Below are positions 39,938-50,113 of a DNA stretch of 64,000 nucleotides, in pieces. The position numbers and the translations under genes were made by a program. Every line of letters starts with the position of its first letter. Position 1 is the first letter of the stretch. This DNA comes from Roseovarius amoyensis (GTDB lineage: Bacteria; Pseudomonadota; Alphaproteobacteria; Rhodobacterales; Rhodobacteraceae). The stretch is taken from positions 1 to 64,000 of the forward strand of contig NZ_QITQ01000004.1 in assembly GCF_003260265.1 (NCBI RefSeq), read 5' to 3'. The notes under the pieces were generated by a model, which saw only the letters and a program-made list of their open reading frames with translations, was not told the origin of the DNA and did no database searches.

Positions 39938-40645
39938 ATGAAACACGGCTACCGCCTGCATTTCGGCCCCGACAATGCCTCGCTGATCGTGCGCCTCGCG
40001 CTCGAAGATCTGGGCCAGCCCTATACGACCGCCCTCGTCGATCGCGCCACGCGGGCACAGGAATCGCCCGCCTACCGGGCGCTCAACCCCGCCGGGCTGA
40101 TCCCGGTTCTGGAAACCCCCGACGGACCGATATTCGAGACCGCGGCGATCCTGCTGTGGCTGGCCGACCGGCACGGCGCGCTTGCCCCCTCCCCCGACAG
40201 CCATCAGCGCGCGGCGTTCCTGAAATGGCTGTTCTTTACCTCGAACACCCTGCACACGGCACTGCGGATGCGGTTCTATCCCGCCCGTTATGCCGGCCCC
40301 GACAAGGGCGCGCAGCAGGCCCTTTCAGCACATATGCGAGGCGAGGTTGCGCGCCATCTCGACCTGGTAGAGGCAGCAGCGTCCGACCGCCCCGGCTGGC
40401 TGGGCGGTGCTGACCCTTCGGTGCTGGACCTCTACCTTGCCTGCCTGATACGCTGGACCCAACTTTACCCCGTGGACGAGGACAAGGGCTGGGCAAACCC
40501 CGCCCACCGCCCGCATCTGCACGACATGGCGGCCCGGCTGGAAACACGCCCCAGCGTCGCCGCCGCCATCCGCGCCGAGGGGCTGGGCGACACCCCCTTT
40601 ACCGCCCCCGGATACGCCCGCCCGCCCGAAGGCAGCGCCACCTGA
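39938..40645 (+). CDS. Glutathione S-transferase family protein
   Basis: 235 residues. N-terminal thioredoxin-like domain (about 1-80): MKHGYRLHFGPDNASLIVRL with the glutathione-site serine/asparagine region, NPAGLIPVLETPDG with the cis-proline, and FETAAILLWLAD. The C-terminal helical domain has ADPSVLDLYLACLIRW. Substrate unknown. The ATG at 39938 matches the usual family start; a longer frame upstream is not supported. Confidence 0.85.
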   Translation: MKHGYRLHFGPDNASLIVRLALEDLGQPYTTALVDRATRAQESPAYRALNPAGLIPVLETPDGPIFETAAILLWLADRHGALAPSPDSHQRAAFLKWLFFTSNTLHTALRMRFYPARYAGPDKGAQQALSAHMRGEVARHLDLVEAAASDRPGWLGGADPSVLDLYLACLIRWTQLYPVDEDKGWANPAHRPHLHDMAARLETRPSVAAAIRAEGLGDTPFTAPGYARPPEGSAT

Positions 40646-40756
40646 TTTCCACTGCGGCGGCAGGCCACTTGGGATTTAGCAGCCTTGATCGGTCGCTTTG
40701 AGACAAGTACGTCCCGGCAGGACCGGCGATAACGCCGGCAAGGAGAGCGCGCGCAC

Positions 40757-42130
40757 ATGTTTCTTTCGGTCTTCGATATGTTCAAGGTCGGCATCGGCCC
40801 GTCCTCGTCGCATACCATGGGGCCGATGGTGGCGGCGGGCCGATTTCTGGACCTGGTGCGCGCCGCGCCCTTTACCCCGCACGGGGTCAGGGGGTCGCTG
40901 CATGGCAGCCTGGCGTTCACCGGGGTCGGGCACGCCTCGGACCGCGCCACTATCCTGGGGTTGGCAGGTTTCAGGCCAGAGGATTACGACCCCGACGCCG
41001 CCGAGGCCGCGCTGAAGGAAATCCGCGAAACCCACCGCCTTTCGCCGCCGGGCCTGCCGGAACTGGTGTTCAATCCCAAGGAAGACCTGGTCTTTGACTT
41101 CGGGCCCAACCTTCCCGGTCACGCCAACGGCATGATCCTGATGGCCACCGACGCCCAAGGCGACGTGATCCTGCAGGAAACCTATTACTCCATCGGTGGC
41201 GGTTTCGTGATGACCGAGGCGGAACTGGCCGCCGGGCGTAACACCGACGACGGCGATCCGGTGCCCTATCCCTTCAAATCCGCGGCCGAGATGCTGCAAA
41301 TGGCCGAAACCTCGGGCAACACCATCGCCGAGATGAAAAAGGCCAACGAAATATCGCGCGGGGGGCCGGCAAACCTGTCATCGGGCGTGACCCGCATATG
41401 GGAGGTGATGAACGCCTGCATCGAACGCGGCATCACCACCGACGGCACCCTGCCCGGCGGGCTGAACGTCAGGCGCCGGGCCAAGGCCATCCATGATGCG
41501 CTGCTGGCCGAACGCGGCACCAACATCGACGCACCGCACAAGATCAACGACTGGATCAGCACCTATGCGATGGCCGTGAACGAGGTAAACGCCGCCGGCG
41601 GGCAGGTGGTGACCGCCCCCACCAACGGCGCCGCGGGCGTGGTGCCGGCGGTGATCCGCTATTGGCTGGACCATGTGCCGGGCGCGACGGAATCAAAGAT
41701 CGAAACCTTTCTGCTGACCGCCGCGGCGATCGGCGGGCTGGTGAAATACAACGCCTCTATCTCGGGCGCCGAGGCCGGCTGCCAGGCCGAGGTGGGCAGC
41801 GCCGCCGCGATGGCGGCCGCCGGGCTGGCGGCGGTCATGGGCGGCACCCCCGCGCAGATCGAGAACGCCGCCGAGATCGCGCTGGAACATCACCTTGGGA
41901 TGACCTGCGACCCGGTCAAGGGGCTGGTGCAGGTACCCTGTATCGAGCGCAACGGCCTGGGCGCGATCAAGGCGGTCAGCGCCGCCAGCCTGGCGATGCG
42001 CGGCGACGGCACCCACCTGGTGCCGCTCGATGCCTGCATCGAGACCATGCGCCAGACCGGCGCCGACATGAACGAGAAATACAAGGAAACCTCGCTCGGC
42101 GGTCTGGCGGTCAACGTGCCCAACTGCTGA
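40757..42130 (+). CDS. sdaA: L-serine ammonia-lyase, iron-sulfur type
   Basis: 457 residues. Converts L-serine to pyruvate and ammonia with a [4Fe-4S] cluster. The N-terminal domain opens [24 protein letters not shown]. Cluster cysteines are expected in [39 protein letters not shown] near residues 340-396. AAGGAGAG precedes the ATG. The single gene is followed by a GC palindrome at 42314-42340 (TCGCCCGGCC and GGCCGGGCGA arms) and the remnant of a transporter. Confidence 0.93.
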   Translation: MFLSVFDMFKVGIGPSSSHTMGPMVAAGRFLDLVRAAPFTPHGVRGSLHGSLAFTGVGHASDRATILGLAGFRPEDYDPDAAEAALKEIRETHRLSPPGLPELVFNPKEDLVFDFGPNLPGHANGMILMATDAQGDVILQETYYSIGGGFVMTEAELAAGRNTDDGDPVPYPFKSAAEMLQMAETSGNTIAEMKKANEISRGGPANLSSGVTRIWEVMNACIERGITTDGTLPGGLNVRRRAKAIHDALLAERGTNIDAPHKINDWISTYAMAVNEVNAAGGQVVTAPTNGAAGVVPAVIRYWLDHVPGATESKIETFLLTAAAIGGLVKYNASISGAEAGCQAEVGSAAAMAAAGLAAVMGGTPAQIENAAEIALEHHLGMTCDPVKGLVQVPCIERNGLGAIKAVSAASLAMRGDGTHLVPLDACIETMRQTGADMNEKYKETSLGGLAVNVPNC

Positions 42131-42413
42131 GGAATGCAGGGGCTGGTGCGAAACACTTTGCTTTTCAGAGTCGGCTTTCAGGATTTTGCTGCCGGTCGAG
42201 TGGAATGCAACGGATGGCATCGCAGGGCCGCGGTCGGGCGATCCGACAATCGAGGTCGGCATTTTATGGTGCCACCACATCTTTTCTCAAATCATGGCGC
42301 TCATGGTTTACAATCGCCCGGCCGGGGGGCGGCCGGGCGATGCCCGGGCCGCTACGCGGCTGTTCCGGGCATGGCGCTTTGTGCAGGTGTTGCAGGCAAG
42401 CTCCGCCAGCACT

Positions 42414-42530
42414 GACATCCCTCGTTTTCTGACAAAGCTGGGCCTTGCCGTCTTCGGTGACCTTCCCGACCCGCTGGCCTATGCCGGCATCGCGCTGATC
42501 GTGGCGTCGAATCTCACGGTGCGGGCCAAC
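42414..42530 (+). pseudogene. Probable C-terminal remnant of an EamA/DMT-type transporter
   Basis: One plus-strand frame reads DIPRFLTKLGLAVFGDLPDP then LAYAGIALIVASNLTVRANR, which follows the ending of EamA-family permeases (F-G-E/D-x-P-D-x-x-x-x-x-G-I-A-L-I-V-A-S-x-L). The rest of the roughly 300-residue protein is absent. The frame upstream (42186-42413) shows no similar helices, and its 3' end runs into the thiamine pyrophosphokinase gene on the other strand. I read it as the leftover of a decayed gene; resemblance by chance is possible. Confidence 0.45.
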
Positions 42531-43188
42531 CGGTCGGGGCCGACAACAGCGCGCGCACCGCGATTTCCAGCGTGTCCTGCGGCAGGATCACCAGCATCTT
42601 GGGCGCGGTCAGCGTCAGGTGCACCGTGCCCGTGGCGATGTTCGACGTGCCCACCCGCCCGTCAGGCGCAAAGTTGAGCCCGCCAATCGGCCATTTCAGC
42701 CCGTCCGAGACCCCTTCGACCGCGCCCAGCGGGAAAAGCGATACCGCCGTTCCCTCCGACAGCGGCAGCGCCAGCGACGGCGGGGCGAGAAACACCAGTT
42801 CCTCGCTGCCCAAAAGCAGGCAACGCCGGCCGGGATGACGCACCAGCGTATTATAGGCCGCCAGTTGATGATCCAGCCGATCACCCGAAAACCCGATCCC
42901 GATCACCAGGGGCGCGGCGATGTTGCGCAGGCACTTGTCGAAATCGGTGCTGTCCTGCTCTGCAATCGGGTGCAGGCTGTCAGGCGGCAGGCGGCGGCGC
43001 GCCTCGTCACCGAGCGAATCGAAATCACCGATCGTCGCACGCGGGATGACGTTGTGGGCCAACGCCGCATCCGCCCCGCCATCCGCCGCCACCAGGTGCG
43101 GCGCCACCGCCATGGCGCGTGAAATCCGCGCCTTTGTCACTGCTGCCCCGCCGATCAGGGTGACAGGCTCATTCACGTCTACAATCAT
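42514..43188 (-). CDS. Thiamine pyrophosphokinase
   Basis: 224 residues. Transfers pyrophosphate from ATP to thiamine to make the cofactor. Family features: LVAADGGADAALAHNVIPRA followed by TIGDFDSLGDEAR (substrate-binding Asp residues), then EQDSTDFDKCL and GFSGDRLDHQLAAYNTLVRH. The C-terminal beta domain has GLKWPIGGLNFAPDGRVGTSN and ends in a GTVHLTL strand. The start at 43188 is taken over an upstream TTG at 43215. Divergent from the acidic protein gene. Confidence 0.88.
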   Translation of the reverse strand: MIVDVNEPVTLIGGAAVTKARISRAMAVAPHLVAADGGADAALAHNVIPRATIGDFDSLGDEARRRLPPDSLHPIAEQDSTDFDKCLRNIAAPLVIGIGFSGDRLDHQLAAYNTLVRHPGRRCLLLGSEELVFLAPPSLALPLSEGTAVSLFPLGAVEGVSDGLKWPIGGLNFAPDGRVGTSNIATGTVHLTLTAPKMLVILPQDTLEIAVRALLSAPTGWPAP

Positions 43189-43337
43189 GCAAAAATACCC
43201 GACATTGTTCCCCAATTAGGAAATAAAACACATTCTGACCACGAAATGATACGGTAATAATCCCAGATTCGGACTGCTTTGGCCTGCGGCACAATGGTAA
43301 AAGCGCTAATTGCAGGCAATTCAGAGCGAGCATTGTC

Positions 43338-45530
43338 ATGGTAAGTACAAGTAAAATTCTAACTGTTTCCTACGGCACCTTTTCCTGCACTCTGGAAGGG
43401 TTCGACGACTCATTCGACACGATGAAGGCCATCGCGGAATATTTCCGCGACCTTGCGGCCGACGACCGTTATTTCGGCGCCGAACCGCCCACCCCCGATG
43501 CCGAGATGCTTGCCCGAATTGCCGGGCGGGAAATTTCGCGCCGTGTCGACGCCCATCAGGGCGAAACCGGCATCGTGCTGCGCGCCACTCAACCGCCCCA
43601 GGAACTGGGCCGGACCGAGGCGACGCCGGACCAGGCACCCGAAGCACCTCAGGCGGCACAGCCTGCCGAAACTGCCGAGATGCAGCCGGAACCCGCCGCG
43701 CCCGCACCCCAACAGGCCGCGCCGCAGGAAATCGCCGCACAAGAGCCTGCCGAGGTTGAAACCTCTGTGGCTGAAACCGGTGTGGCCGATACTTCGGAGG
43801 TCGAGGAAACCACCACTCACGAGAACGAAGAACCCGCAACCGAGGTTCCGGTCGCCTTCGAAGATCTGCCCGCTTCGGCCGCCGAAACGCCTGAAACGCC
43901 CGAACCCGCCGACGATGGCGACAGCGTCGCCGCGCGGCTGCGCCGTATCCGGTCGGTCGTGGCCCGATCCGGCGCCAGCTATGGCAGCGACTATTCCGAA
44001 GACGAGCACGCGCAGGATTTCCTTGCCCGCACGGCGGACGAGCTTGAAATGACCCTGGCCGGCGACGACGAAGCCGAAGCCGTGGAACCCCAGGCCGAAA
44101 TAACCGACTTTGACGACTTTGCCGGTTTTGCCGACAACGAAGCTGACGAAGACGGTGAAACCGACGGCACCATCGAATGGGACGCGGCAGAGGATGACGC
44201 CGACGACGATACCAGCGTCGTGGATGCGCTCGATGGCCTGGCCGCCCGCCTTGCCGAAGATGCCGAGGCGGTGGACGCCGTCAAAGCGGCCCCAGTCAAA
44301 GCCGATACCGGTGAAACCGACGACTTCGACGAAGACGAAGCACTGGAAGACGACCTGTCCGAGGACACGCTGTCCCAGCTTCTGGCCGACGCCATACCCG
44401 GCGACGAGCCCCTTGACGAACCTCGCGAAGCCCAGTCCGACACTACCCACGAGACGGCTGGGCACCCCGCCGCGCCCCGGGTGCTGAAGATGAAGCGCAG
44501 CGAATTCGAGGCGCTTGCCCTGGGTGAATTCGAGGAACTGGACGAAGAAGACATCGCCGCAGAGGAACCGGAGGACACCGCCCCAGAGGCCATCCAGGAC
44601 GCCAAAGAGCCGGGCGAGAACGCTGTGTTGAGCCCCGAGGAAGAGGCCGAGCTGCTACTTGAACTGGCCGAGGTAGAGGCAGAGCTGTCCGAAACCTCCA
44701 AAGAGACCGGCGAAGACGAAGGCGAAGACGCCAACATCTTTGGCGATACCGATACCGACGACGATCAGGGCACAGACGCCGAGGCAGAGGCAGAAGCCGC
44801 CGAAATGCCCTATGACCGGCCCCTCGAACAGGGCCGCGGCACGCATCTGCACGCCAGCGGCGCCGACAACGATGCCTCGCGCATCTTTGACGAGGCCGAA
44901 AGCAAGCTCGACGCGCCCGATGCCAGCCGCCGCCGCAATGCCATCCAGCATCTGCGCGCCGCCGTGGCCGCGTCAAAGGCCGAGATCCGCGCCGGCAACC
45001 GGCTGGAACCCGACCCTGGCGTTCAGCAGGCCGCCTATCGCTCGGACCTGGCGCAGGTCGTGCGCCCCCGCCGCCCGCAGGCCGATCGCAGCTCGCGTTC
45101 GCCCCGGCCCGAAGACACCCGGCCCGCGCCGCTCAAGCTGGTGGCCGAGCAACGCATCGACACCCAGCGCGCACCGGTTCGCCCACGGCGTATCTCGGCG
45201 ACGCAGATGGCAGCCGAGGCAGCCGAAGGCGCTCCGGCCGACAGCGGCTTTACCGACTTTGCCCGGGAAATCGGCGTCGCCGAACTGCCCGACCTGCTGG
45301 AGGCCGCCGCCGCCTATCTGGCCGACATTGAAGGGCACGAACAGTTCTCGCGGCCGATGCTGATGGGCAAGCTCAAGGAAGCGACCGGCGAGGCATTCTC
45401 GCGCGAGGATGGCCTGCGGTCGTTCGGAAACCTGCTGCGCCATGGCAAGCTGCAAAAGATCAGAGGCGGCCGCTTTACCGTGACCGAACAGACCGAATTC
45501 CGCGCCCAGGCCCGCCGCGCGGCGGGCTGA
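43338..45530 (+). CDS. Long acidic protein conserved at both ends, function unknown
   Basis: 730 residues. A short ordered N-terminus (about 1-78: KILTVSYGTFSCTLEGFDDS, MKAIAEYFRDLAADDRYFGA, AGREISRRVDAH) is followed by about 500 residues dominated by Glu, Asp, Ala and Pro. A helix-rich and basic C-terminus (about 575-730) ends in ELPDLLEAAAAYLADIEG, RPMLMGKLKEATGEAFSRED and LLRHGKLQKIRGGRFTVTE, which looks like a winged-helix fold. I believe similar proteins occur across Rhodobacteraceae. Function unknown; the acidic middle suggests a flexible, non-membrane protein. The start is chosen at the first ATG. Confidence 0.75.
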   Translation: MVSTSKILTVSYGTFSCTLEGFDDSFDTMKAIAEYFRDLAADDRYFGAEPPTPDAEMLARIAGREISRRVDAHQGETGIVLRATQPPQELGRTEATPDQAPEAPQAAQPAETAEMQPEPAAPAPQQAAPQEIAAQEPAEVETSVAETGVADTSEVEETTTHENEEPATEVPVAFEDLPASAAETPETPEPADDGDSVAARLRRIRSVVARSGASYGSDYSEDEHAQDFLARTADELEMTLAGDDEAEAVEPQAEITDFDDFAGFADNEADEDGETDGTIEWDAAEDDADDDTSVVDALDGLAARLAEDAEAVDAVKAAPVKADTGETDDFDEDEALEDDLSEDTLSQLLADAIPGDEPLDEPREAQSDTTHETAGHPAAPRVLKMKRSEFEALALGEFEELDEEDIAAEEPEDTAPEAIQDAKEPGENAVLSPEEEAELLLELAEVEAELSETSKETGEDEGEDANIFGDTDTDDDQGTDAEAEAEAAEMPYDRPLEQGRGTHLHASGADNDASRIFDEAESKLDAPDASRRRNAIQHLRAAVAASKAEIRAGNRLEPDPGVQQAAYRSDLAQVVRPRRPQADRSSRSPRPEDTRPAPLKLVAEQRIDTQRAPVRPRRISATQMAAEAAEGAPADSGFTDFAREIGVAELPDLLEAAAAYLADIEGHEQFSRPMLMGKLKEATGEAFSREDGLRSFGNLLRHGKLQKIRGGRFTVTEQTEFRAQARRAAG

Positions 45531-45598
45531 GCCGGACCGGCGCGCACCACGGGGCACAGGGGCCTCTGTGGTGTGTGTCACGTTCGATTGAAAACACC

Positions 45599-45625
45599 CG
45601 CGCCCCGGGCCAAGCCCGGGGCGCG
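45599..45625. repeat. Palindromic repeat, copy of the unit at 17691-17711
   Basis: CGCGCCCCGGGC (45599-45610) pairs with GCCCGGGGCGCG (45614-45625) around CAA, followed by GTAACG. It matches the core GCCCCGGGCC-GGCCCGGGGC of the earlier copy. It sits between the converging ends of the acidic protein and zapE genes and may serve as a terminator or as a REP-like sequence. Confidence 0.7.
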
Positions 45626-45652
45626 TAACGGTCTGAACTGGCGGGAAACGCC

Positions 45653-46711
45653 TTAGCCCTGCCCCCACCCCTCTGACTGCATTTCGCGCAGACGGCTGGC
45701 GGTCCGTTCGAACTCGAAACTGCCCTCACCCTCGACATAGAGATACTCAGGCTCGGCCGCCGCCGAGCAGATCAGCCGCACGCCCGCCTCGTAGAGCGCG
45801 TCGATCAGGGTGACAAAGCGCTTTGCCTCGTTGAAGTTAGAGCGCGACAATTGCGGGATGTTCTCCAGCACCAGCACCCGCGCCGCATCGGCCAGCGCCA
45901 GGTAATCCGCCGGCCCCAGCGCCACGCCGCACAGGTCATAGAACCCCGCCCGCGCGACACCGTTGTGAAAGGCCGGGATCGTCACCTCGCGCTTGTTGAC
46001 CACCAGGGTATGGGGGGCGCCGGCGCCGCCGCTCAGGTCCTGCCAGATCTCCTCGATCCGCGCGCGCGCGGCGGCGTTAGCCGGAGTGAACCATGTCTGT
46101 GCCCCCGCCAGCCTGTCCTGCCGGTAATCGATGGGGCCAGCCATTTCATGCACCACCATCCGCGATTTCAGCATGTCGATGAACGGCAGGAAAAGCTGAC
46201 GGTTCAGCCCGTCCTTGTACAGCTCGTCCGGCGCCCGGTTCGAGGTGGTGACCACCACCACCCCGGCGGCGAACAGCGCCTCAAAGAGCCGCCCAACGAT
46301 CATCGCGTCGGTGATGTCGGTAATCTGCATCTCGTCGAATGCCAGCAGCCGCAGCTTGTCGGTCACCGATTTCGCCACCGGCGCCAGCGCATCCTCGACC
46401 CCGCGGCCGCGGGCCGCGTGCATCCCGGCATGGATTTCCTGCATGAAGGCATGGAAATGCACGCGCCGGACAGGCACCGACAGCGTATCGATAAAAAGGT
46501 CCATCAGCATCGACTTGCCACGCCCGACCCCGCCCCACAGGTACAGCCCCTTTGGCGGCGGCGGCGCTTTGCGCAGCCATCCACGCCGGGCCGGGGCCGC
46601 CAGCCCGGCGCGGATGCGCTCGAACTCGGGCAGCGCCGCGGCCTGCGCGGGGTCGCGTGTCAGCGCGCCCTCGGCCACAAGGCGGTCATATCGCTCTGGC
46701 AGCGTCTCCAT
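45653..46711 (-). CDS. zapE: Cell division ATPase ZapE (AFG1 family)
   Basis: 352 residues. AAA-like ATPase associated with division and membrane-protein turnover. Walker A GLYLWGGVGRGKSMLMDL is about residue 62 on, Walker B KLRLLAFDEMQITDI and the sensor region VVVTTSNRAPDELYKDGLNR follow. FIDMLKSRMVVHEM and YLALADAARVLVLENIPQLS are family features. The start at 46711 is preferred; an upstream frame adds 20 basic residues without support. Confidence 0.92.
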   Translation of the reverse strand: METLPERYDRLVAEGALTRDPAQAAALPEFERIRAGLAAPARRGWLRKAPPPPKGLYLWGGVGRGKSMLMDLFIDTLSVPVRRVHFHAFMQEIHAGMHAARGRGVEDALAPVAKSVTDKLRLLAFDEMQITDITDAMIVGRLFEALFAAGVVVVTTSNRAPDELYKDGLNRQLFLPFIDMLKSRMVVHEMAGPIDYRQDRLAGAQTWFTPANAAARARIEEIWQDLSGGAGAPHTLVVNKREVTIPAFHNGVARAGFYDLCGVALGPADYLALADAARVLVLENIPQLSRSNFNEAKRFVTLIDALYEAGVRLICSAAAEPEYLYVEGEGSFEFERTASRLREMQSEGWGQG

Positions 46712-46856
46712 CGGCCCCGCATAGCGCGGCCCGGCGCCGGTGAAAAGTGGCCGCAAGCGGCAGTTCGTCACGATCCGTGAACACCACCCTCACAATCTCT
46801 GAATTGACGCCACCGCCCCGGCGGCTAATCTGCGCCGACCGCCACAGGAGCCCAGC

Positions 46857-48095
46857 ATGTCAAAACCCGCATCCATTTTCACGCCGGTGCTGATCGCCGG
46901 TTGCGTGATCATGCTGGTTTCCTTCGGCATCCGCGCCTCTTTCGGCGTCTTCCAGATCCCCATCGCGCAGGATTTCGGCTGGCTGCGCGTCGAATTCTCG
47001 ATGGCCATCGCCATTCAGAACCTCGCCTGGGGCTTTGGTCAGCCGCTTTTCGGCGCGCTGGCCGAACGTATCGGCGACCGCAAGGCGATCATGCTGGGCG
47101 CGGTTGTCTATGCCGCCGGACTGGTGCTGTCGTCTTTCGCGGTCTCGCCCGAGGCGCACCAGACCTATGAAATTCTGGTCGGTTTCGGCATCGCCGGTAC
47201 CGGCTTTGGCGTCATCCTGGCGGTGGTCGGGCGCGCCAGCTCCGACGCCAACCGTTCAATGAGCCTTGGCATCGCCACCGCCGCGGGGTCGGCCGGGCAG
47301 GTCGTCGGCCCGCCGGTGGCAGAGGCGCTGTTGTCGGTGATGAGCTGGCAGATGGTGTTCGTCGTGTTTGCCGCCGCCATCCTTGCCACACTGATGATGC
47401 TGCCGCTGATGCGCGCGCCGGAGCCGATGTCGCGTGCCGAGCTCGAGGAAAGCATGGGAACAATCCTGCGCCGTGCCTTCCGCGACCCGTCCTATACGCT
47501 GATCTTCCTTGGCTTCTTTTCCTGCGGGTATCAGCTGGCCTTTGTTACCGCGCATTTTCCCGCCTTCGTGACCGAGATGTGCGGCCCCATCGCGCCCGGC
47601 GGCATGCTGCATTCGATGGGGGTCACCACCACCTCGGCGCTGGGGGCGATGGCCCTGGCGGTGATCGGGATGGCCAATATCGCCGGCACGCTGACCGCAG
47701 GCTGGCTGGGCAACCATTTTCCCCGCAAATACCTGCTGACGGCGATCTATGCCGCGCGCACCATCATCGCGGCGGCCTTCATCATGACACCGATGACACC
47801 GGCGACAGTGCTGCTGTTCTCAGTGTCGATGGGTGCGCTGTGGCTGGCCACCGTGCCGCTGACCTCGGGCCTGATCGCGCATCTCTACGGGCTGCGCTAC
47901 ATGGGCACGTTGTATGGCATCGTCTTTTTCAGCCACCAGTTGGGCAGCTTTCTGGGCGTGTGGCTGGGCGGGCGGATGTACGATATCTATGGCAGCTATA
48001 CCGCCGTCTGGTGGGTCGGCGTGGGTGTCGGCGCCTTTTCGGCAGTCGTGCACCTGGCGGTGCGCGAGAAACGGATATCCCCGCTACCGGCCTGA
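46857..48095 (+). CDS. MFS transporter
   Basis: 412 residues with 12 expected membrane helices. The loop after helix 2 reads GALAERIGDRKAIMLG (the G-x-x-x-D/E-R-x-G-R/D-R/K motif), and the second-half loop has GWLGNHFPRKYLLT. The group is close to oxalate/formate-type and monocarboxylate-like MFS proteins. The substrate is unknown. Divergent from zapE by 145 bases. Confidence 0.85.
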   Translation: MSKPASIFTPVLIAGCVIMLVSFGIRASFGVFQIPIAQDFGWLRVEFSMAIAIQNLAWGFGQPLFGALAERIGDRKAIMLGAVVYAAGLVLSSFAVSPEAHQTYEILVGFGIAGTGFGVILAVVGRASSDANRSMSLGIATAAGSAGQVVGPPVAEALLSVMSWQMVFVVFAAAILATLMMLPLMRAPEPMSRAELEESMGTILRRAFRDPSYTLIFLGFFSCGYQLAFVTAHFPAFVTEMCGPIAPGGMLHSMGVTTTSALGAMALAVIGMANIAGTLTAGWLGNHFPRKYLLTAIYAARTIIAAAFIMTPMTPATVLLFSVSMGALWLATVPLTSGLIAHLYGLRYMGTLYGIVFFSHQLGSFLGVWLGGRMYDIYGSYTAVWWVGVGVGAFSAVVHLAVREKRISPLPA

Positions 48096-48120
48096 CCGGG
48101 CGCCGGAACAGGCCAGGGCG

Positions 48121-49038
48121 TCAGCGCCCGGCCCGCCAGGTATCCAGGATGTATCGGCTGGTCATCAGGTCCAGATGCGCACCGCCACCATTCTTGAACA
48201 GCGTGATTTCTTCATCGCTGTTGCGGCGGAACTTGTCAGGCTCATAGTAATCCGCCACCAGGTCGGAACGCGCGATAACGCCGGTCTCAACCGGTGTCTT
48301 GATCTCGCCGATATGACCAACGGTGGTGTCATAGCTGTCAACAAAGACACGCGCGCGGGTAATCGCCTCGTCATCGGCCTCTCGCATGTCGGGGCGGTAG
48401 GCGCCGATCAGGTCGACATGCTGGCCCGGGCGCAGCCATGCGCCACGGATAAGCGGCTCGGTCGACATGGTGGCCGAGGTGATGATATCGGCCGCGCGTA
48501 CCGCTGTTTCCAGGTCGTCCGCCACCTGCAGGCCGGGGCAATCCTGCGCCATCGACTCGGCGTTGGCGCGGGTGCGGTTCCAGACCGTGAACCGCGCGCC
48601 GGGAAAGGCGGCACCATAGGCCTGGAACAGCGATTTCCCCACCGTGCCCGCACCCACGATCAATATCTCCCGGCTGTCGGGCCGCGCCAGCCGTGTTGCC
48701 GCGTACAGGCTGTCGCCGGCGGTCTTCCACTTGGTCACCAGGTGGAAATCTATCACCGCCTCCAGCGCGCCGTCACTGTCGGAAAAGACGCAGACCGCGC
48801 CATTGACCATCGGCTTTCCCTTGCCCGGGTTCCCTGGAAAAATCGTGGCCGATTTCACCGCCAGCCCCATGCCGTCAATCCAGGCCGAGCGCGACAGCAA
48901 CGTGTCGGGATCGCGGTAAAGAAAGGTATCGCCGATCTCGGCCTTGGGCAGTTTATGCCCAGCCTCAAAGGCGGCGCAAAGCGCCATCCAGTCAAGCCCC
49001 GCCTCGCCCTCTTCAAAGGGAATGATGGTCGCGCTCAT
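48121..49038 (-). CDS. Ornithine cyclodeaminase/mu-crystallin family protein
   Basis: 305 residues. Rossmann-type NAD(P)-binding fold: ILIVGAGTVGKSLFQAY, then VWNRTRANAE, ITSATMSTEPLIRGAWLRPGQH and LIGAYRPDMREADDEAI. Other family members are cyclodeaminases, imine reductases and ketimine reductases, so the substrate cannot be read. It differs from eutC at 62642-63634, so the window has two paralogues. Its start overlaps the HAD gene's stop by four bases (ATGA). Confidence 0.85.
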   Translation of the reverse strand: MSATIIPFEEGEAGLDWMALCAAFEAGHKLPKAEIGDTFLYRDPDTLLSRSAWIDGMGLAVKSATIFPGNPGKGKPMVNGAVCVFSDSDGALEAVIDFHLVTKWKTAGDSLYAATRLARPDSREILIVGAGTVGKSLFQAYGAAFPGARFTVWNRTRANAESMAQDCPGLQVADDLETAVRAADIITSATMSTEPLIRGAWLRPGQHVDLIGAYRPDMREADDEAITRARVFVDSYDTTVGHIGEIKTPVETGVIARSDLVADYYEPDKFRRNSDEEITLFKNGGGAHLDLMTSRYILDTWRAGR

Positions 49039-49661
49039 GCCGTGTCCTCCGCTTGCAGCAGCCCGGTGTCGCGCAAAGACTGCGCCAGCCCGGCCGCGCC
49101 GTCAAACAGATGTGTGCGCCATCCGCGCGCGGCGGCGGCGGCGATATTGTCGGCCCGGTCGTCGGTGAATAACAGGCGTTCGGGCGCGATGGCACAATCG
49201 GCCTCGACCGCGGCATAGATTTCCGGGTCGGGTTTGGCCATCCCCATCTCGCCCGAGATATAGCGGCGGTCGAACTCGGCCAGAAACGGAAATTGCGCCT
49301 CGCTGAGCGGGAAATTGGCCGCCCCGAAATTGCTGAGCGCAAAGACCGGCACCCCCCGCGCCCTGAGCGCGCGCAGGATCGCCACCGTGCCCGGTATCGC
49401 GGGCTGCGCGATGTCGCACCAGCACCAGCGAAAGCGCATGATCTCGGATCGCCAGTTCGGGTGCCTGTCGGCTGTCTGTCCGATCACCTCGTTGAAATCA
49501 CCGCCGCTGTCGATCCGCGTCATCATCGCGTGAATATCCACATCGGCAAACAAGGCGCGCCGATGCGCTGCACCGATGACGCGGTCAAAATACCGCTCTG
49601 GCTGCCATTCGATCAGCACGTTGCCGATGTCGAAAATCACCGCCTCGATTGGCATGGTCAT
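49035..49661 (-). CDS. HAD-superfamily hydrolase
   Basis: 208 residues. Motif I is [20 protein letters not shown], in which Asp10 is the nucleophile and the usual second Asp of D-x-D is replaced by Gly-Asn (FDIGNV, a haloacid-dehalogenase-like or YihX-type variation). Motif [15 protein letters not shown], motif III Lys in MAKPDPEIY, motif [14 protein letters not shown] small phosphatase acting on sugar phosphates or similar is likely. Overlaps DUF188 by four bases. Confidence 0.88.
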   Translation of the reverse strand: MTMPIEAVIFDIGNVLIEWQPERYFDRVIGAAHRRALFADVDIHAMMTRIDSGGDFNEVIGQTADRHPNWRSEIMRFRWCWCDIAQPAIPGTVAILRALRARGVPVFALSNFGAANFPLSEAQFPFLAEFDRRYISGEMGMAKPDPEIYAAVEADCAIAPERLLFTDDRADNIAAAAARGWRTHLFDGAAGLAQSLRDTGLLQAEDTA

Positions 49662-50113
49662 TTCACGCCAGATGCGGTGATTCTCCGCAATACCCGTTCC
49701 AGTGCATCCAGAAAACGCGCCCTGTCTGCCTTGGTAAACCCCTTGCCCCCGCCTTGGCGGAACGGGTCGGCGGCGCGCAGATCGGTCATCAGGTCGCGCG
49801 TGGCCAGCACGTTGCCGATATTGGCGGCGGTCAGCGCCTCGCCATCGGGTTTGAGCACCTGCGCCCCGCCCTCGACACAGCGCGCCGCCAGCGGAATGTC
49901 AGCGGTGATGACGACATCGCCCGCGCCCGCGCGCTCGGCAATCCACAAATCGGCCACGTCCGGCCCCTCGGACACGACCACCGTCTCCACCAGCGGGTTG
50001 GCCGAGGGCCGGATACCACCGTTCGAGACGACGAAAACCCGCACCCGGTGACGCGTCGCCACGCGCTCGACCTCGGCCCTCACGGGGCAGGCATCGGCGT
50101 CGACATAGATCAC
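49658..50113 (-). CDS. DUF188/YaiI-YqxD family protein (GTG start)
   Basis: 151 residues. Opens [20 protein letters not shown] and contains [28 protein letters not shown] and [14 protein letters not shown], all typical of the DUF188 (PIN-like) family with its acidic pocket. The only suitable start is the GTG at 50113, overlapping the preceding 33-codon ORF by four bases (GTGA). Function unknown; a ribonuclease has been suggested from the fold. Confidence 0.88.
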   Translation of the reverse strand: MIYVDADACPVRAEVERVATRHRVRVFVVSNGGIRPSANPLVETVVVSEGPDVADLWIAERAGAGDVVITADIPLAARCVEGGAQVLKPDGEALTAANIGNVLATRDLMTDLRAADPFRQGGGKGFTKADRARFLDALERVLRRITASGVK

